64,000 nucleotides of DNA from Kitasatospora sp. Root107 (GTDB lineage Bacteria; Actinomycetota; Actinomycetes; Streptomycetales; Streptomycetaceae), in NCBI RefSeq assembly GCF_001424875.1, contig NZ_LMCT01000004.1:204476-268475 (forward strand), given 5' to 3'. Shown in pieces: positions 50,080 to 58,684 of this stretch. Under the pieces are notes generated by a model. That model saw nothing but the letters and a program-made list of their open reading frames with translations. It searched no databases and was not told the DNA's origin. The number at the start of each line of letters is the position of its first letter. Position 1 is the stretch's first letter. Both the position numbers and the translations under genes were made by a program.

Positions 50080-50730
50080 TCAGCAGGCCGGTGCGAACAC
50101 CGGCGGGCCACGCCGCAGGGCGGGCCGGAGCAGGATGTCGTCGGCCGGGATCCGGGCCCGGCTCGACTCGGGGATGGGCAGCCGCAGCACCGGACGGGCC
50201 GGGCGCGGGGCCGGCAGGCGGAGGAACCGCCAGGCACCGGCGAGCAGTTCGCCGAGCAGCCGGGAGGTGGTGGCCTGCCCGGTCAGCGCGGCCTCGCTGT
50301 GGCGCAGGGCCAAGGCGGCGAGCAGGGCGACCAGCAGGTGGCCGAACAGCACCGGCAGCCCCGCCAGCGGCGCGGGCGTGCTGCCCGGACTGAGCAGGAA
50401 CTCGCCGATCGAACCGCCGGAGCAGACCAGCGGCTCGAAGCCGGCCAGTGGCCGGGTGCCGCCCGGCACGGCGCAGGTGAGCTGGCCGAGGTCGAACAGC
50501 ACGCCGACGGCGAGCTGGGTGGGGAGCAGGACCGCGAGGATCCGGCCGAAGCCCCACCCCGAGCGGAGGACGGCGAACGCCACCAGGAAGGCGGCCACGC
50601 CAGCGAGCGCCATCACCGAGACCGGCAGCGGCTGCCCGGTCAGCACGACCTGGCCGAGGGCGGCAAGCGGCACGACGAGCGCGGCGAACACCGCCGCGCG
50701 CACCGTCCTGGTTGCCTGACTGCCCTTCAT
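50080..50730 (-). CDS. Membrane protein of unknown function
   Basis: A 216-residue protein with about five hydrophobic helices (AAVFAALVVPLAALGQVVL, VSVMALAGVAAFLVAFAVL, ILAVLLPTQLAVGVLFDLG, LLVALLAALALRH and one near 120-140) and a basic Pro/Arg-rich tail of about 50 residues. Two Cys (LTCAVPGG and LVCSGG) lie in an outer loop. The start at 50730 replaces a longer frame that overlaps the MBL gene. It lies 116 bp upstream of the DsbA-VKOR operon on the same strand. Family not recognised. Confidence 0.7.
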   Translation of the reverse strand: MKGSQATRTVRAAVFAALVVPLAALGQVVLTGQPLPVSVMALAGVAAFLVAFAVLRSGWGFGRILAVLLPTQLAVGVLFDLGQLTCAVPGGTRPLAGFEPLVCSGGSIGEFLLSPGSTPAPLAGLPVLFGHLLVALLAALALRHSEAALTGQATTSRLLGELLAGAWRFLRLPAPRPARPVLRLPIPESSRARIPADDILLRPALRRGPPVFAPAC

Positions 50731-50851
50731 GCCGACGAGTCTGCCACAGCGGGGATATGGCGTGCGTGAGCCTGTGAGCCGCCTCACGGGGCTGCTGTGA
50801 GGTCGCCAAAACCCCCGGCGGGCCGGGGTGGTCCGCTGACATAGTGGCCGG

Positions 50852-51481
50852 ATGCGTCTGATCAAGTACGGCCACGCCTGCGTGCGTCTGGAGACCGACG
50901 GCCGAGTGCTGGTGATCGACCCGGGTACGTTCTCCGAGGCCGAAGCCCTGGACTCGGTCTCGGACGTGCTGGTGACCCACGAGCACGCCGACCACATCGA
51001 CATCGCCAAGCTGGTGGCGGCCCGGGAGCAGAACCCGGCGCTCCGGGTGCACCTGCCGCGGCAGGCCGCCGAGCAGCTCCCGGAGCTGGGTGACTCGGCG
51101 GTCGTCGTCGAGGTGGGGCAGCGGTTCACCGCGGCCGGGTTCACCGTCGACGTGGTGGGCGGGGCCCATGCCGAGATCTACGACGGCCTGCCCGGCTGCG
51201 CGAACGTCGGGTTCGTGGTGGACGGCGATGTCTACCACCCCGGCGACTCGCTGTTCGTCCCGGAGCAGCCGGTGACCACGCTGCTGGTCCCTGCCGCAGC
51301 GCCCTGGCTCAAGCTGGGCGAGGCGCTGGACTTCGTCCGGGCGGTGAAGCCGGTCCGGGCGTTCCCGATCCACGACGCCTTTCTCAGCGACCTCGGCCGG
51401 GGGAACTTCGACGCCTGGATGGACTTCAAGGGCGACACCGAGTACGCCCGGGTCCCGCTCGGGGAGTCCGTGACGTTCTGA
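50852..51481 (+). CDS. MBL-fold metal-dependent hydrolase (UlaG-like)
   Basis: A 209-residue protein: MRLIKYGHACVRLETDGRVLVIDPG, then LVTHEHADHIDI with the full HxHxDH metal motif, GGAHAEI with the third His and YHPGDSLF with the bridging Asp. This is the beta-lactamase-superfamily group containing UlaG. All metal ligands are present, so hydrolase activity is likely; substrate unknown. It is divergent from the membrane protein at 50080-50730 and precedes an M20 hydrolase. Confidence 0.92.
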   Translation: MRLIKYGHACVRLETDGRVLVIDPGTFSEAEALDSVSDVLVTHEHADHIDIAKLVAAREQNPALRVHLPRQAAEQLPELGDSAVVVEVGQRFTAAGFTVDVVGGAHAEIYDGLPGCANVGFVVDGDVYHPGDSLFVPEQPVTTLLVPAAAPWLKLGEALDFVRAVKPVRAFPIHDAFLSDLGRGNFDAWMDFKGDTEYARVPLGESVTF

Positions 51482-51591
51482 CCCCGGAGACCCCCGACCG
51501 AGGGGTGCGGGGCCTTCGGCCGGTTACGGGTGGTGCGGGGAGTGGAAGGAGTGCAGCGGGGGATCCGACGAGCGCTGAGGGGCACACGGTC

Positions 51592-52857
51592 ATGGGCGAG
51601 GGCACGAAGCGAGCGGTACTGAACGGACCGGACGGCGCCGAGCTGGCCGAACTCGCCTCCCTCTACCGCGAGTTGCACGCCAACCCGGAGCTCTCCTCGG
51701 CCGAGCACCGGACCGCCGCCGAGATCGCCCGCCGGGTGGAGAAGCTCGGCTACGAGGTCACCGCCGGGGTCGGCGGGACCGGGGTGGTCGGGGTGCTGCG
51801 GAACGGCGCCGGGCCGACCGTGCTGCTGCGGGCCGACTTCGACGGGCTGCCGGTCCGCGAGGAGACCGGGCTGCCGTACGCCTCGACCGCCACCGGGGTG
51901 GACCCGGACGGCCGGGAGGTGCCGGTGATGCACGCCTGCGGCCACGACATGCACGTGACCTGCCTGGTCGGGGCGCTGGGGCTGCTGGCCCGATCGCTCG
52001 ACGCCTGGTCGGGGACGGTGCTGGCGGTGTTCCAGCCGGCCGAGGAGACCGGGACGGGCGCGCGGGCGATGGTGGACGACGGCCTGTTCGAGCGGTTCGG
52101 TCGCCCGGACGTGGTGCTCGGGCAGCACGTCGCCCCGTACCCGGCCGGGATGGTCGGGCTGCACGCGGGACCGGCGTTCGCGGCCACCGACGGGCTGCGG
52201 ATCAGGATGTTCGGCAAGGGCGCGCACGGCTCGCGGCCGGAGGCGGCCATCGACCCGGTGGTGATGGCCGCCGCGACCGTGCTGCGCCTGCAGACCCTGG
52301 TGTCGCGGGAGATCGCGGCGACCGAGACCGCCGTGGTCACGGTCGGCTCGCTGCACGCCGGGACCAAGGACAACATCATCCCGGCCGAGGCCGAGCTGAG
52401 GGTCAACATCCGCAGCTACACGCCGGAGGTCAGGACAGCCCTGCTGGCCGGGGTCGAACGGATCGTCAGGGCCGAGGCGGCCGCCTCCGGGGCGACCCTG
52501 GAGCCCGAGTTCACGCCCCTGGACAGCTTCCCGGTGCTGGTCAACGACCAGGCCGCGGTGGACCGGGCCAGGGCGGCGCTGGTGGCACAGCTGGGGGAGC
52601 GGTGCGTGGCGGACCCGGGCCCGGTGACCGGCAGCGAGGACGTCGGCGCGTTCGGCGCGGCTGCCGGGGTGCCGACCTGCTACTGGCTGTTCGGTGGCAC
52701 CGACCCGGCCGAGTACGCCCGCGCGGAGGCGGCCGGCCGGGTGGCCCAGGACATCCCGTCCAACCACTCGCCGCACTTCGCGCCGGTGATCGAGCCGACC
52801 CTGAGTACGGGCGTCACAGCGCTGGTGACCGTCGCGCTGGCCTGGCTGGCGGCCTGA
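51592..52857 (+). CDS. M20 family amidohydrolase / N-acyl hydrolase
   Basis: A 421-residue cytosolic metallohydrolase. The ATG at 51592 has GAGG about 11 nt upstream; upstream in-frame codons give non-family residues. ELASLYRELHANPELSSAEHRTA, VMHACGHDMHVTCLVGA (metal ligands), QPAEETGTGARAMVDDGLF with the catalytic Glu, and the C-terminal HFAPVIEP with the last His identify the M20D group (hippurate or N-acyl-amino-acid hydrolases, IAA-amino-acid hydrolase relatives). It splits an amide bond in an acylated amino acid or similar compound. Confidence 0.93.
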   Translation: MGEGTKRAVLNGPDGAELAELASLYRELHANPELSSAEHRTAAEIARRVEKLGYEVTAGVGGTGVVGVLRNGAGPTVLLRADFDGLPVREETGLPYASTATGVDPDGREVPVMHACGHDMHVTCLVGALGLLARSLDAWSGTVLAVFQPAEETGTGARAMVDDGLFERFGRPDVVLGQHVAPYPAGMVGLHAGPAFAATDGLRIRMFGKGAHGSRPEAAIDPVVMAAATVLRLQTLVSREIAATETAVVTVGSLHAGTKDNIIPAEAELRVNIRSYTPEVRTALLAGVERIVRAEAAASGATLEPEFTPLDSFPVLVNDQAAVDRARAALVAQLGERCVADPGPVTGSEDVGAFGAAAGVPTCYWLFGGTDPAEYARAEAAGRVAQDIPSNHSPHFAPVIEPTLSTGVTALVTVALAWLAA

Positions 52858-52864
52858 CGGCCGG

Positions 52865-53662
52865 TCAGTAGGTCGAGGTCACCGGGCGGGAGTACCGGGT
52901 GGTGTCGTCGTCGTCCGAGGTGACGGTGGTGGTGATCGAGCTGGCGGCGTACGACAGGACGCCGATCACGATGAACACCACCAGCAGGCCGCGCCCCGCG
53001 CTGCTGAGCACCAGCGGACGGGTGGCCGAGGCCGGGCCCCCGCCGACCGGGGCGTCGACGGCGGTCTCGCCGAACAGGCCCTTGGGGTAGGCGGAGGTGA
53101 GCATCAGGTAGTACGCCTGGTAGCGGTACCGGTAGCGGACGATGGCCGCGGTCGCCTCGAAGAGCGGGCGCGGCATCCGTCCCAGAATCAGCACCACCAG
53201 CCAGCTGATGAACGAGACCGCCCACCAGCCGAGCCCCAGTACGCCCTGGATGATCGCCGCCGGGATCATCAGGATGATGCGGAAGAAGACCGCGAGCCGG
53301 TTCAGCTCACCGGGGCGGACCTCGATCCGGACGGGGTACTCGGGGGCGTCGAACCGGAACGGCGGGTACACGTCGACCAGCAGCATCGCGTACGCCTCCA
53401 CCCGGGTGGTGTACGCGACGTAGCCGGTCAGGTAGCGGGCCGCGAACTCCGGCAGGCGGGCGGTGATCAATGCCCCGAACCAGCCGATCACCATGACGAA
53501 GAAGGCCACGATCGAGAGCAGCCAGACCACGATGAACTGCGGGATCAGCAGCAGGAGCCGCAGGAACACGGTGAGCCGGCTCTGTTGCTTCGGTTCCGGC
53601 ACGTCCAGCGCCGGAAGCCACTCACGGCCGGGCGCCGGCAGCGTGGCGGATGCGTCCCACAT
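52865..53662 (-). CDS. DUF4389 membrane protein (two repeats)
   Basis: A 265-residue membrane protein built from two DUF4389 units: SRLTVFLRLLLLIPQFIVVWLL...PEFAARYLTGYVAYTTRVEAYAMLLVDVYPPF and LNRLAVFFRIILMIPAAIIQGVL...RPLFEATAAIVRYRYRYQAYYLMLTSAYP. Each unit has two hydrophobic helices and an amphipathic segment. A final helix (GLLVVFIVIGVLSYAASSI) precedes a short acidic tail. Function unknown; widespread in actinomycetes. Confidence 0.9.
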   Translation of the reverse strand: MWDASATLPAPGREWLPALDVPEPKQQSRLTVFLRLLLLIPQFIVVWLLSIVAFFVMVIGWFGALITARLPEFAARYLTGYVAYTTRVEAYAMLLVDVYPPFRFDAPEYPVRIEVRPGELNRLAVFFRIILMIPAAIIQGVLGLGWWAVSFISWLVVLILGRMPRPLFEATAAIVRYRYRYQAYYLMLTSAYPKGLFGETAVDAPVGGGPASATRPLVLSSAGRGLLVVFIVIGVLSYAASSITTTVTSDDDDTTRYSRPVTSTY

Positions 53663-53755
53663 GGTGTCTCCCTGAGGCTTCGTCAGCAGTCCCTGCTCCG
53701 AAGATCGCAGGCACCGCCGCCGCGCGCCCGCCGGGCTGGCCCGAACGGGAGCGGG

Positions 53756-54259
53756 TCAGGCGCGGCCCTCCAGCTCGAGCAACTGCTGCTTGCGCTCCAG
53801 TCCGCCCGCGTAGCCGGTGAGCGAACCGTCCGCCCCGATCACCCGGTGGCAGGGCCGGATCACCAGCAGCGGATTCGACCCGTTGGCCGTCCCGACGGCG
53901 CGGGCCGACTTGCGGGGGAGCCCCGCCCGCTCGGCCAGCTCGCCGTAGGTGACGGTGTGACCGTGCGGGACCTGCTCCAGGGCGGCCCACACCCGGCGCT
54001 GGAACTCGGTGCCGTGCCCGGTGAACTCCAGGTCGAAGGAGGTCGACTCGCCCGCGAAGTACGCCCGCAGCTGCTCGGCCACCTCGGCGAAGGCCTCGGC
54101 CTTCTCGACCCAGTCGGGCTGAACGACAGCCGCGTTCCGCTGCCCCGTCATCATCGACACCGAGGCGAGCGCGGTGCCGCCCTTGGCGGTGGCGGACTCC
54201 TCGCCGACCAGCAGCAGGTCGCCGAGCGGGCTCTCGAGGGTGGTCCAGACGGTGGTCAC
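53756..54259 (-). CDS. ogt: Methylated-DNA--protein-cysteine methyltransferase
   Basis: A 167-residue O6-alkylguanine-DNA alkyltransferase. The acceptor Cys137 is in VIRPCHRVIGADGSLTGYAGG and the DNA-binding helix is YGELAERAGLPRKSARAVGTANGSNP. The N-terminal half (TTLESPLGDLLLVGE) is the Ogt-type domain. Each molecule removes one alkyl group from O6-alkylguanine and is then spent. No ada regulator is fused. It is a stand-alone DNA-repair gene near the DUF4389 gene. Confidence 0.96.
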   Translation of the reverse strand: MTTVWTTLESPLGDLLLVGEESATAKGGTALASVSMMTGQRNAAVVQPDWVEKAEAFAEVAEQLRAYFAGESTSFDLEFTGHGTEFQRRVWAALEQVPHGHTVTYGELAERAGLPRKSARAVGTANGSNPLLVIRPCHRVIGADGSLTGYAGGLERKQQLLELEGRA

Positions 54260-54345
54260 GGTCTCTCCCAGGGATCGGGGTGTTCGTACCTGACCCAGTC
54301 TGCCCGGTGGCCGGACGGTCGACCGGCGGAAATCGGACGCCGCGG

Positions 54346-54684
54346 TCAGGAGGGTCGGCGGGTGGTAGACGGCCGGTGTCCCGCCACCAGGACGGCTCCG
54401 GCGGCCGCCACCACGCCGGCGGCGAGGAAGCCGCCGTTGGAGCGCCAGGAGAGCACCGACCAGCGCGACTGGGCGGACAGCAGTGAGCCGGTGCTCAGCC
54501 AGGACCCGGTCGAGATCAGCGAGAGCGCGGAGCCGATCGAGCCCAGCGAGAGCACGCTGCCGACCGAGCCGACGGACAGCACGGAGCCGACCGACCCGAC
54601 GGAGAGCACCGAGCCCACCGAGCCGATCGACAGCACGGAGTCCTTGGACCAGAGCGACAGTGGCGAGTCAGCGAGAATCGACAT
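54346..54684 (-). CDS. Ser-x-x triplet-repeat protein with C-terminal helix
   Basis: A 112-residue protein. From residue 7 on, serine occupies every third position for about 26 consecutive triplets (SPL SLW SKD SVL SIG SVG SVL and so on), with a superposed 9-residue unit GSVGSVLSV repeated three to four times. Such a strict period of three predicts an extended helix-like or solenoid structure with a serine face. A hydrophobic segment (FLAAGVVAAAGAVLVAG) and a basic tail follow. GGAG lies 5 nt before the ATG. I recall similar proteins in streptomycetes without known function. The opposite strand is also open but lacks a start signal. Confidence 0.75.
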   Translation of the reverse strand: MSILADSPLSLWSKDSVLSIGSVGSVLSVGSVGSVLSVGSVGSVLSLGSIGSALSLISTGSWLSTGSLLSAQSRWSVLSWRSNGGFLAAGVVAAAGAVLVAGHRPSTTRRPS

Positions 54685-54745
54685 GCTCCGATCGTAGTGC
54701 TGGGAAGGCGCTCTGATGGTGTGTCAGATCGGTGAGATCATTGCG

Positions 54746-54759
54746 TCCACATATGTGGA
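54746..54759. promoter_or_regulatory. Operator-like palindrome before the secreted enzymes
   Basis: Perfect palindrome TCCACATATGTGGA in an AT-rich stretch 94 bp before the TTG start of the first beta-helix gene. A candidate promoter (TTGCGT at 54741, TACGTA at 54765) brackets it. It matches 11 of 14 positions of the site before the sugar importer at 59541, so both are probably read by the same IclR-type regulator. Confidence 0.65.
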
Positions 54760-54852
54760 AGGGATACGTAATTTAGGATAACTATTGACCTGCTGGATCC
54801 CTGTCAGCACCATGATGGGCGGCTGCCTCTCCCCCACTGCTCTGGAGGTACG

Positions 54853-57183
54853 TTGTCCCCACGAAATCTCGTCGCGCTCGCCTGCGCGGCGACGGTGCTG
54901 CTGGCTGCCGGCGGGTTCGCCGTCGAAGCAAATGGCATATCACCCAACGGAGTTCAGGCACAGCCCAGCAGCTCGCTGGACCTCTCGAAGGCCAACCGCC
55001 GAGCGCCCGTGGCCGGTCTGTACGACTGGTCCAAGGCTGGCTACCGGGGCGGCGCGGACCTGCCCGGTGCAGCCGACACCAATCCGGATGCCGCCTGTCA
55101 GATCACCCCGGCCGAGCTTGCCGCCCAGTTCGGGGTGCGCCCCGATGACGGGGTGGACGACTCGGCGGGTCTGCAGTCCGCCATCGACCAGATCCGGACC
55201 GCCTGCTCGCCGAGCGCGAGCTACACCAAGCTCTCGCTGATCACCCTGCCGGCCGGTGTACTCCAGGTCTCCCGGCAACTCGGCGTCGATGCCGACTACT
55301 TGACGATCCGTGGCGCGGGCAGCGGAGTCGGCGGCAGCCGGATCGTGTTCCGGCCGGACGCCGACACCCGGTACGACGCGCTGACGCCTGACGGTTCGGA
55401 CTGGGACGAGGACGGGATGACCTCGGGCTCGGCCAAGGGCGGCTGGATCTGGCCGGGGCGCGGGCTGTTCCGGGTGCAGTCGCGCGGCGTGAACAGCGCC
55501 TACGCCAGTGAGTACGCGGCGGCGCCGGCCAACCGGAAGGACCTCTTCGAGGGCACGGTCAACGTGCACTGGAAGGCGGGCCTGAAGCTGCGGGAGAAGA
55601 CCGGTGGCGCCGGGTTCGCGGCCAGGACCGGGGACACCGTGGTGCCGCTGGCGACCAGCGGCGTGCTGACCAACCTCCAGGTCGGCGGACTGGTCAACAT
55701 CCGGGCCGCCAACTCGCTGAAGTTCTACGCCCAGCAGGACATCCAGCCGGCCGACGGCACGCTGCAGAACATCCATATGCGGCAGCAGATCTTCACCGTC
55801 ACCGCCGTCGACACCACCAACCGGACCATCACGCTGGACAAGCCGCTGGAGTACGACGTCCCGGTCACCTCGACCTCGGACGGCTCGGCCGCGATCGAGG
55901 GTGCGGTCTACGACTCCAAGGCCGCACCGATCGTGGACCCGGTGCTCGGGGTCGGCTTCGAGAACTTCGCGCTCACCCAGGACATGCCGGGGCTGAACGC
56001 TGCGGATGCGGTGCACAACTACGGGAACATGTCGCCCGCCGACGAGATGCACGGCATCGTCTTCAAGTGGGCCGCCAACTCCTGGGTCCGGGGCATCCGG
56101 ACCGAGATGACCGGGTCGCACCCGATCGTCACCGAGGAGGCGTACCACCTGCAGATCGTGAACAACCAGCTGGACGGTTCCTGGAACAAGGGCAAGGGCG
56201 GCAACGGGTACTTCAGGGGCTCCCGGGTCTGGGACTCGCTGTACGCGGGCAACACCTCGCGCAACCTGCGGCACTTCACCTTCCAGTGGTCCGCCTCCGG
56301 CAACGTGGTGATCGGCAACGACTTCGACTCCGACATCAACCTGCACGGCGGTTGGGAGCGGAACAACCTGATCGAGCTCAACACGGTGACCGTGCCGTAC
56401 GAGCACCGCTCCGCCAACTGCCGCTCCAACTGCGGCGAGGAGGGCGGGGGAGGGCCGGACGCTTCCACCTGGTTCCCGATCTGGTGGGGCGCGGGAAAGA
56501 AAGCGGTGAAGTGGTCCGGCTCCAGCGGGCCGCACAACGTCTTCTTCAACAACACCATGACCAAGCAGGCCACCGCCGGGGCGGCGTACACCCCGTACTA
56601 CGCGGACCACCAGCGGATCTACCAGTTCGGCTGGAACGGTACGGCCTGGCAGCACCTGGACACCGCGGGGACGCCGATCCCGGACTGGGCGGGGCGGGAG
56701 CAGCTGGACTTCACCGGCGGGCACGGGGTGGACGCGACCCGGACGGATGCCGGGGCCTCGCTCTTCCTCAAGTCGGTGAACGGGACCAGCCCTTCACCTT
56801 CACCTTCACCTTCACCCTCACCCTCGCCCTCGCCCTCGCCGAGCCAGAGTCCCAGCCCGAGCCCGACCGTGAGCCCGTCGCCGAGTGGTGCCGGCTGCCT
56901 GACCGCGCGGACGGTCAAGGGGTCGAGCTGGAGCAGCGGGTACGGCATGGACGTCTTCGTCAAGAACAACTGTGCTGTCAAGAGCACCAGTTGGACGGTG
57001 GAGTTCGACCTGCCGGCCGGGACTTCGGTCTCCAGCAGCTGGTCGTCCATCAGGACGCAGAGCGGTCAGCACTACAAGTTCGTCAACGTCAGCTACAACG
57101 GCGCCATCGCGCCCGGCCAGGAGGAGAGCTTCGGCTTCAACGCCGCCGGTCTCGGGTTGCCGTCCAACCTCACCGCCCGCTGA
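54853..57183 (+). CDS. Secreted beta-helix enzyme with C-terminal CBM2
   Basis: A 776-residue secreted protein with a rare TTG start; GGAGG lies 4 nt upstream and no ATG or GTG fits. Residues 1-26 are a signal peptide. The main domain (about 40-640) is a right-handed parallel beta-helix of the pectate-lyase/GH55 superfamily, opening with GVRPDDGVDDSAGLQSAID and LPAGVLQVSRQLGVDADYLTIRGAG (in parts). A (Ser-Pro)n linker follows, then a CBM2-type cellulose-binding domain (SWSSGYGMDVFVKNNC, TSWTVEFDLPAGTSVSSSWSS). CBM2 stops at LGLPSNLTAR and lacks the final Cys region seen in its neighbour, so it is slightly truncated. It likely attacks a plant cell-wall polysaccharide; bond not identified. Confidence 0.85.
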   Translation: MSPRNLVALACAATVLLAAGGFAVEANGISPNGVQAQPSSSLDLSKANRRAPVAGLYDWSKAGYRGGADLPGAADTNPDAACQITPAELAAQFGVRPDDGVDDSAGLQSAIDQIRTACSPSASYTKLSLITLPAGVLQVSRQLGVDADYLTIRGAGSGVGGSRIVFRPDADTRYDALTPDGSDWDEDGMTSGSAKGGWIWPGRGLFRVQSRGVNSAYASEYAAAPANRKDLFEGTVNVHWKAGLKLREKTGGAGFAARTGDTVVPLATSGVLTNLQVGGLVNIRAANSLKFYAQQDIQPADGTLQNIHMRQQIFTVTAVDTTNRTITLDKPLEYDVPVTSTSDGSAAIEGAVYDSKAAPIVDPVLGVGFENFALTQDMPGLNAADAVHNYGNMSPADEMHGIVFKWAANSWVRGIRTEMTGSHPIVTEEAYHLQIVNNQLDGSWNKGKGGNGYFRGSRVWDSLYAGNTSRNLRHFTFQWSASGNVVIGNDFDSDINLHGGWERNNLIELNTVTVPYEHRSANCRSNCGEEGGGGPDASTWFPIWWGAGKKAVKWSGSSGPHNVFFNNTMTKQATAGAAYTPYYADHQRIYQFGWNGTAWQHLDTAGTPIPDWAGREQLDFTGGHGVDATRTDAGASLFLKSVNGTSPSPSPSPSPSPSPSPSPSQSPSPSPTVSPSPSGAGCLTARTVKGSSWSSGYGMDVFVKNNCAVKSTSWTVEFDLPAGTSVSSSWSSIRTQSGQHYKFVNVSYNGAIAPGQEESFGFNAAGLGLPSNLTAR
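56791..56840 (+). repeat. Hexanucleotide repeat coding the Ser-Pro linker
   Basis: CCTTCA four times, then CCCTCA and CCCTCG units, all in frame and coding Ser-Pro pairs of the linker before the CBM2. Units of 6 bp keep the frame if the copy number changes, so linker length can vary by slippage. Confidence 0.85.
56991..57101 (+). repeat. CBM2 direct repeat, copy 1
   Basis: 111 bp coding the core of the CBM2 of the first secreted enzyme. It is identical to 57380-57490 at all but 3 positions, far closer than the surrounding sequences of the two genes, indicating recent duplication or gene conversion. Confidence 0.9.
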
Positions 57184-57197
57184 TGGGAGCCGTACGG

Positions 57198-58661
57198 ATG
57201 CGCAGAACAGTACTGGGCGGCTTCACCGCCGCCGCGTTGGCCGCCGCGAGCCTGCTGGCGCTGCCCGCGCACGCGGCGGCGCCGAAGCTGACCGCCAAGG
57301 TGGTGCAGGGGTCGGTGTGGAGCAGCGGTTACGGAGCCGACGTGGTGATCGCCAACAACGGGGATGCCGCTTCGACGAGTTGGACGGTGGAGTTCGACCT
57401 GCCGTCCGGGACTTCGGTCTCCAGCAGTTGGTCGTCCACCAGGACGCAGAGCGGTCAGCACTACAAGTTCGTCAACGTCAGCTACAACGGGAACATCGCG
57501 GTCGGAGCCACCGAGAGCTTCGGGTTCAACGCGAGCGGGCTCGGGCTGCCGCTGAACTGCACCGTCAACGGGGCTCCCTGCGGCGGGGGTTCGACCACCC
57601 CGAGTCCGACGCCCAGCCCGAGCCCGACGGCCACGGCATCGCCCACGCCCACCCCGACCCCGACCCCGACGTCCACCACGACGCCCGGTCCGGTGGTGGA
57701 CGTCTCGACCGCCGCCCAGCTGAGCGGTGCGCTGGCGGCGGCCACGCCGGGCCAGACCATCCGGCTGGCGCCGGGCGAGTACCACGGTGCGTTCGCCACC
57801 ACCCGGCCCGGCACGGCGGCGCAGCGGATCACGCTGACCGGGCCGCGTACGGCCGTGCTGGTCAACGACGGGCCTTCGGGTGACCCGCCCGCCTGTCCGG
57901 AGCCGACGGCCGGCTGGGACCCGGGCTACGGTCTCTGGCTGGCCGGAGCGCCGTACTGGAACCTGACCGGATTCACCGTGAAGGACTCCAAGAAGGGTGT
58001 GGTGCTGGACAGTTCACACCACGTCACGGTGGACGGGCTGTATGTCCACCACGTCGAGGACGAGGGGGTGCACTTCCGCCGGTCCTCGGCCGACGGGGTG
58101 ATCCGCAACTCGGTGATCGAGTACACCGGGCTGGTCCAGCCCGGGTACGGCGAAGGGGTCTACCTCGGTTCGGCGGGCTCGAACTGGGGCTGCCACGGCA
58201 ACACGGGCGGGGCGGACCGTTCCGACCGGGTGCTGGTGGAGAACAACCGGATCGGCCCGTACATCGCCGCCGAGCCGATCGACGTCAAGGAGGGCACGTA
58301 CGCCGGGATCATCCGGGGCAACACCTTCGACGGGCGCGGGATCAGCGGGCAGAACTCGGCCGACTCCTGGATCGACGTCAAGGGCATCGACTACCTGATC
58401 GAGGGCAACACCGGCAGCTTCGCCGCACCGGGCACGTTCGCCAACGGGTACGAGACGCACAACCCGAGCAGCACGCCGTCCTTCCCGAACGGCTGCGGCA
58501 ACGTGTGGCGGAACAACTCCTCGGACCTGGGTGGGGTGGGCGCTTACGCCATCAAGATCACCTCGGTGTCGAGCTGTTCGGCCCGGCCCAACGTGGTCTA
58601 CGCCTCGAACACCGTGACCAGGGCGGTGAGCGGCCTGACCAACGTCCCCGTCACGCCGTAG
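57198..58661 (+). CDS. Secreted CBM2 plus beta-helix protein
   Basis: A 487-residue secreted protein. The ATG at 57198 has GGGAG 8 nt upstream; another ATG at 57183 overlaps the previous stop. Residues 1-28 are a signal peptide (ending PAHAAA). Domain order is reversed relative to its neighbour: CBM2 first (about 30-130, VWSSGYGADVVIANNG to CTVNGAPCGG), then a Thr/Pro/Ser linker, then a right-handed beta-helix (ARHQ-type PbH1 repeats: ISTAAQLSGALAAATPGQTIRLAPGEY equivalents, VTVDGLYVHHVEDEGVHF, YAGIIRGNTFDGRG). It resembles polysaccharide lyases or nitrous-oxide-type parallel beta-helix enzymes on cell walls; lyase role is inferred from context. Confidence 0.82.
   Translation: MRRTVLGGFTAAALAAASLLALPAHAAAPKLTAKVVQGSVWSSGYGADVVIANNGDAASTSWTVEFDLPSGTSVSSSWSSTRTQSGQHYKFVNVSYNGNIAVGATESFGFNASGLGLPLNCTVNGAPCGGGSTTPSPTPSPSPTATASPTPTPTPTPTSTTTPGPVVDVSTAAQLSGALAAATPGQTIRLAPGEYHGAFATTRPGTAAQRITLTGPRTAVLVNDGPSGDPPACPEPTAGWDPGYGLWLAGAPYWNLTGFTVKDSKKGVVLDSSHHVTVDGLYVHHVEDEGVHFRRSSADGVIRNSVIEYTGLVQPGYGEGVYLGSAGSNWGCHGNTGGADRSDRVLVENNRIGPYIAAEPIDVKEGTYAGIIRGNTFDGRGISGQNSADSWIDVKGIDYLIEGNTGSFAAPGTFANGYETHNPSSTPSFPNGCGNVWRNNSSDLGGVGAYAIKITSVSSCSARPNVVYASNTVTRAVSGLTNVPVTP
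57380..57490 (+). repeat. CBM2 direct repeat, copy 2
   Basis: Second copy of the 111-bp CBM2 core, with 3 mismatches to 56991-57101, offset 389 bp. Confidence 0.9.
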
Positions 58662-58675
58662 CGTGACCGGGGACG
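58643..58675. terminator. Imperfect hairpin at the end of the secreted-enzyme operon
   Basis: CGTCCCCGTCACGC and GCGTGACCGGGGACG pair with one bulge around the stop codon of the second enzyme gene, between it and the convergent IclR gene. Confidence 0.55.
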
Positions 58676-58684
58676 CCGGGGCGG

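Noticed and set aside
54280..54716. Plus-strand acidic repeat frame (ESTEPTEP-like) opposite the Ser-x-x gene
   Set aside because: No start codon with a ribosome-binding site near the repeat; it is the other strand of the same DNA repeat.
56791..56840. Short tandem repeats as a CRISPR-like array
   Set aside because: Units of 6 bp without spacers, in frame inside a linker; no cas genes in the window.
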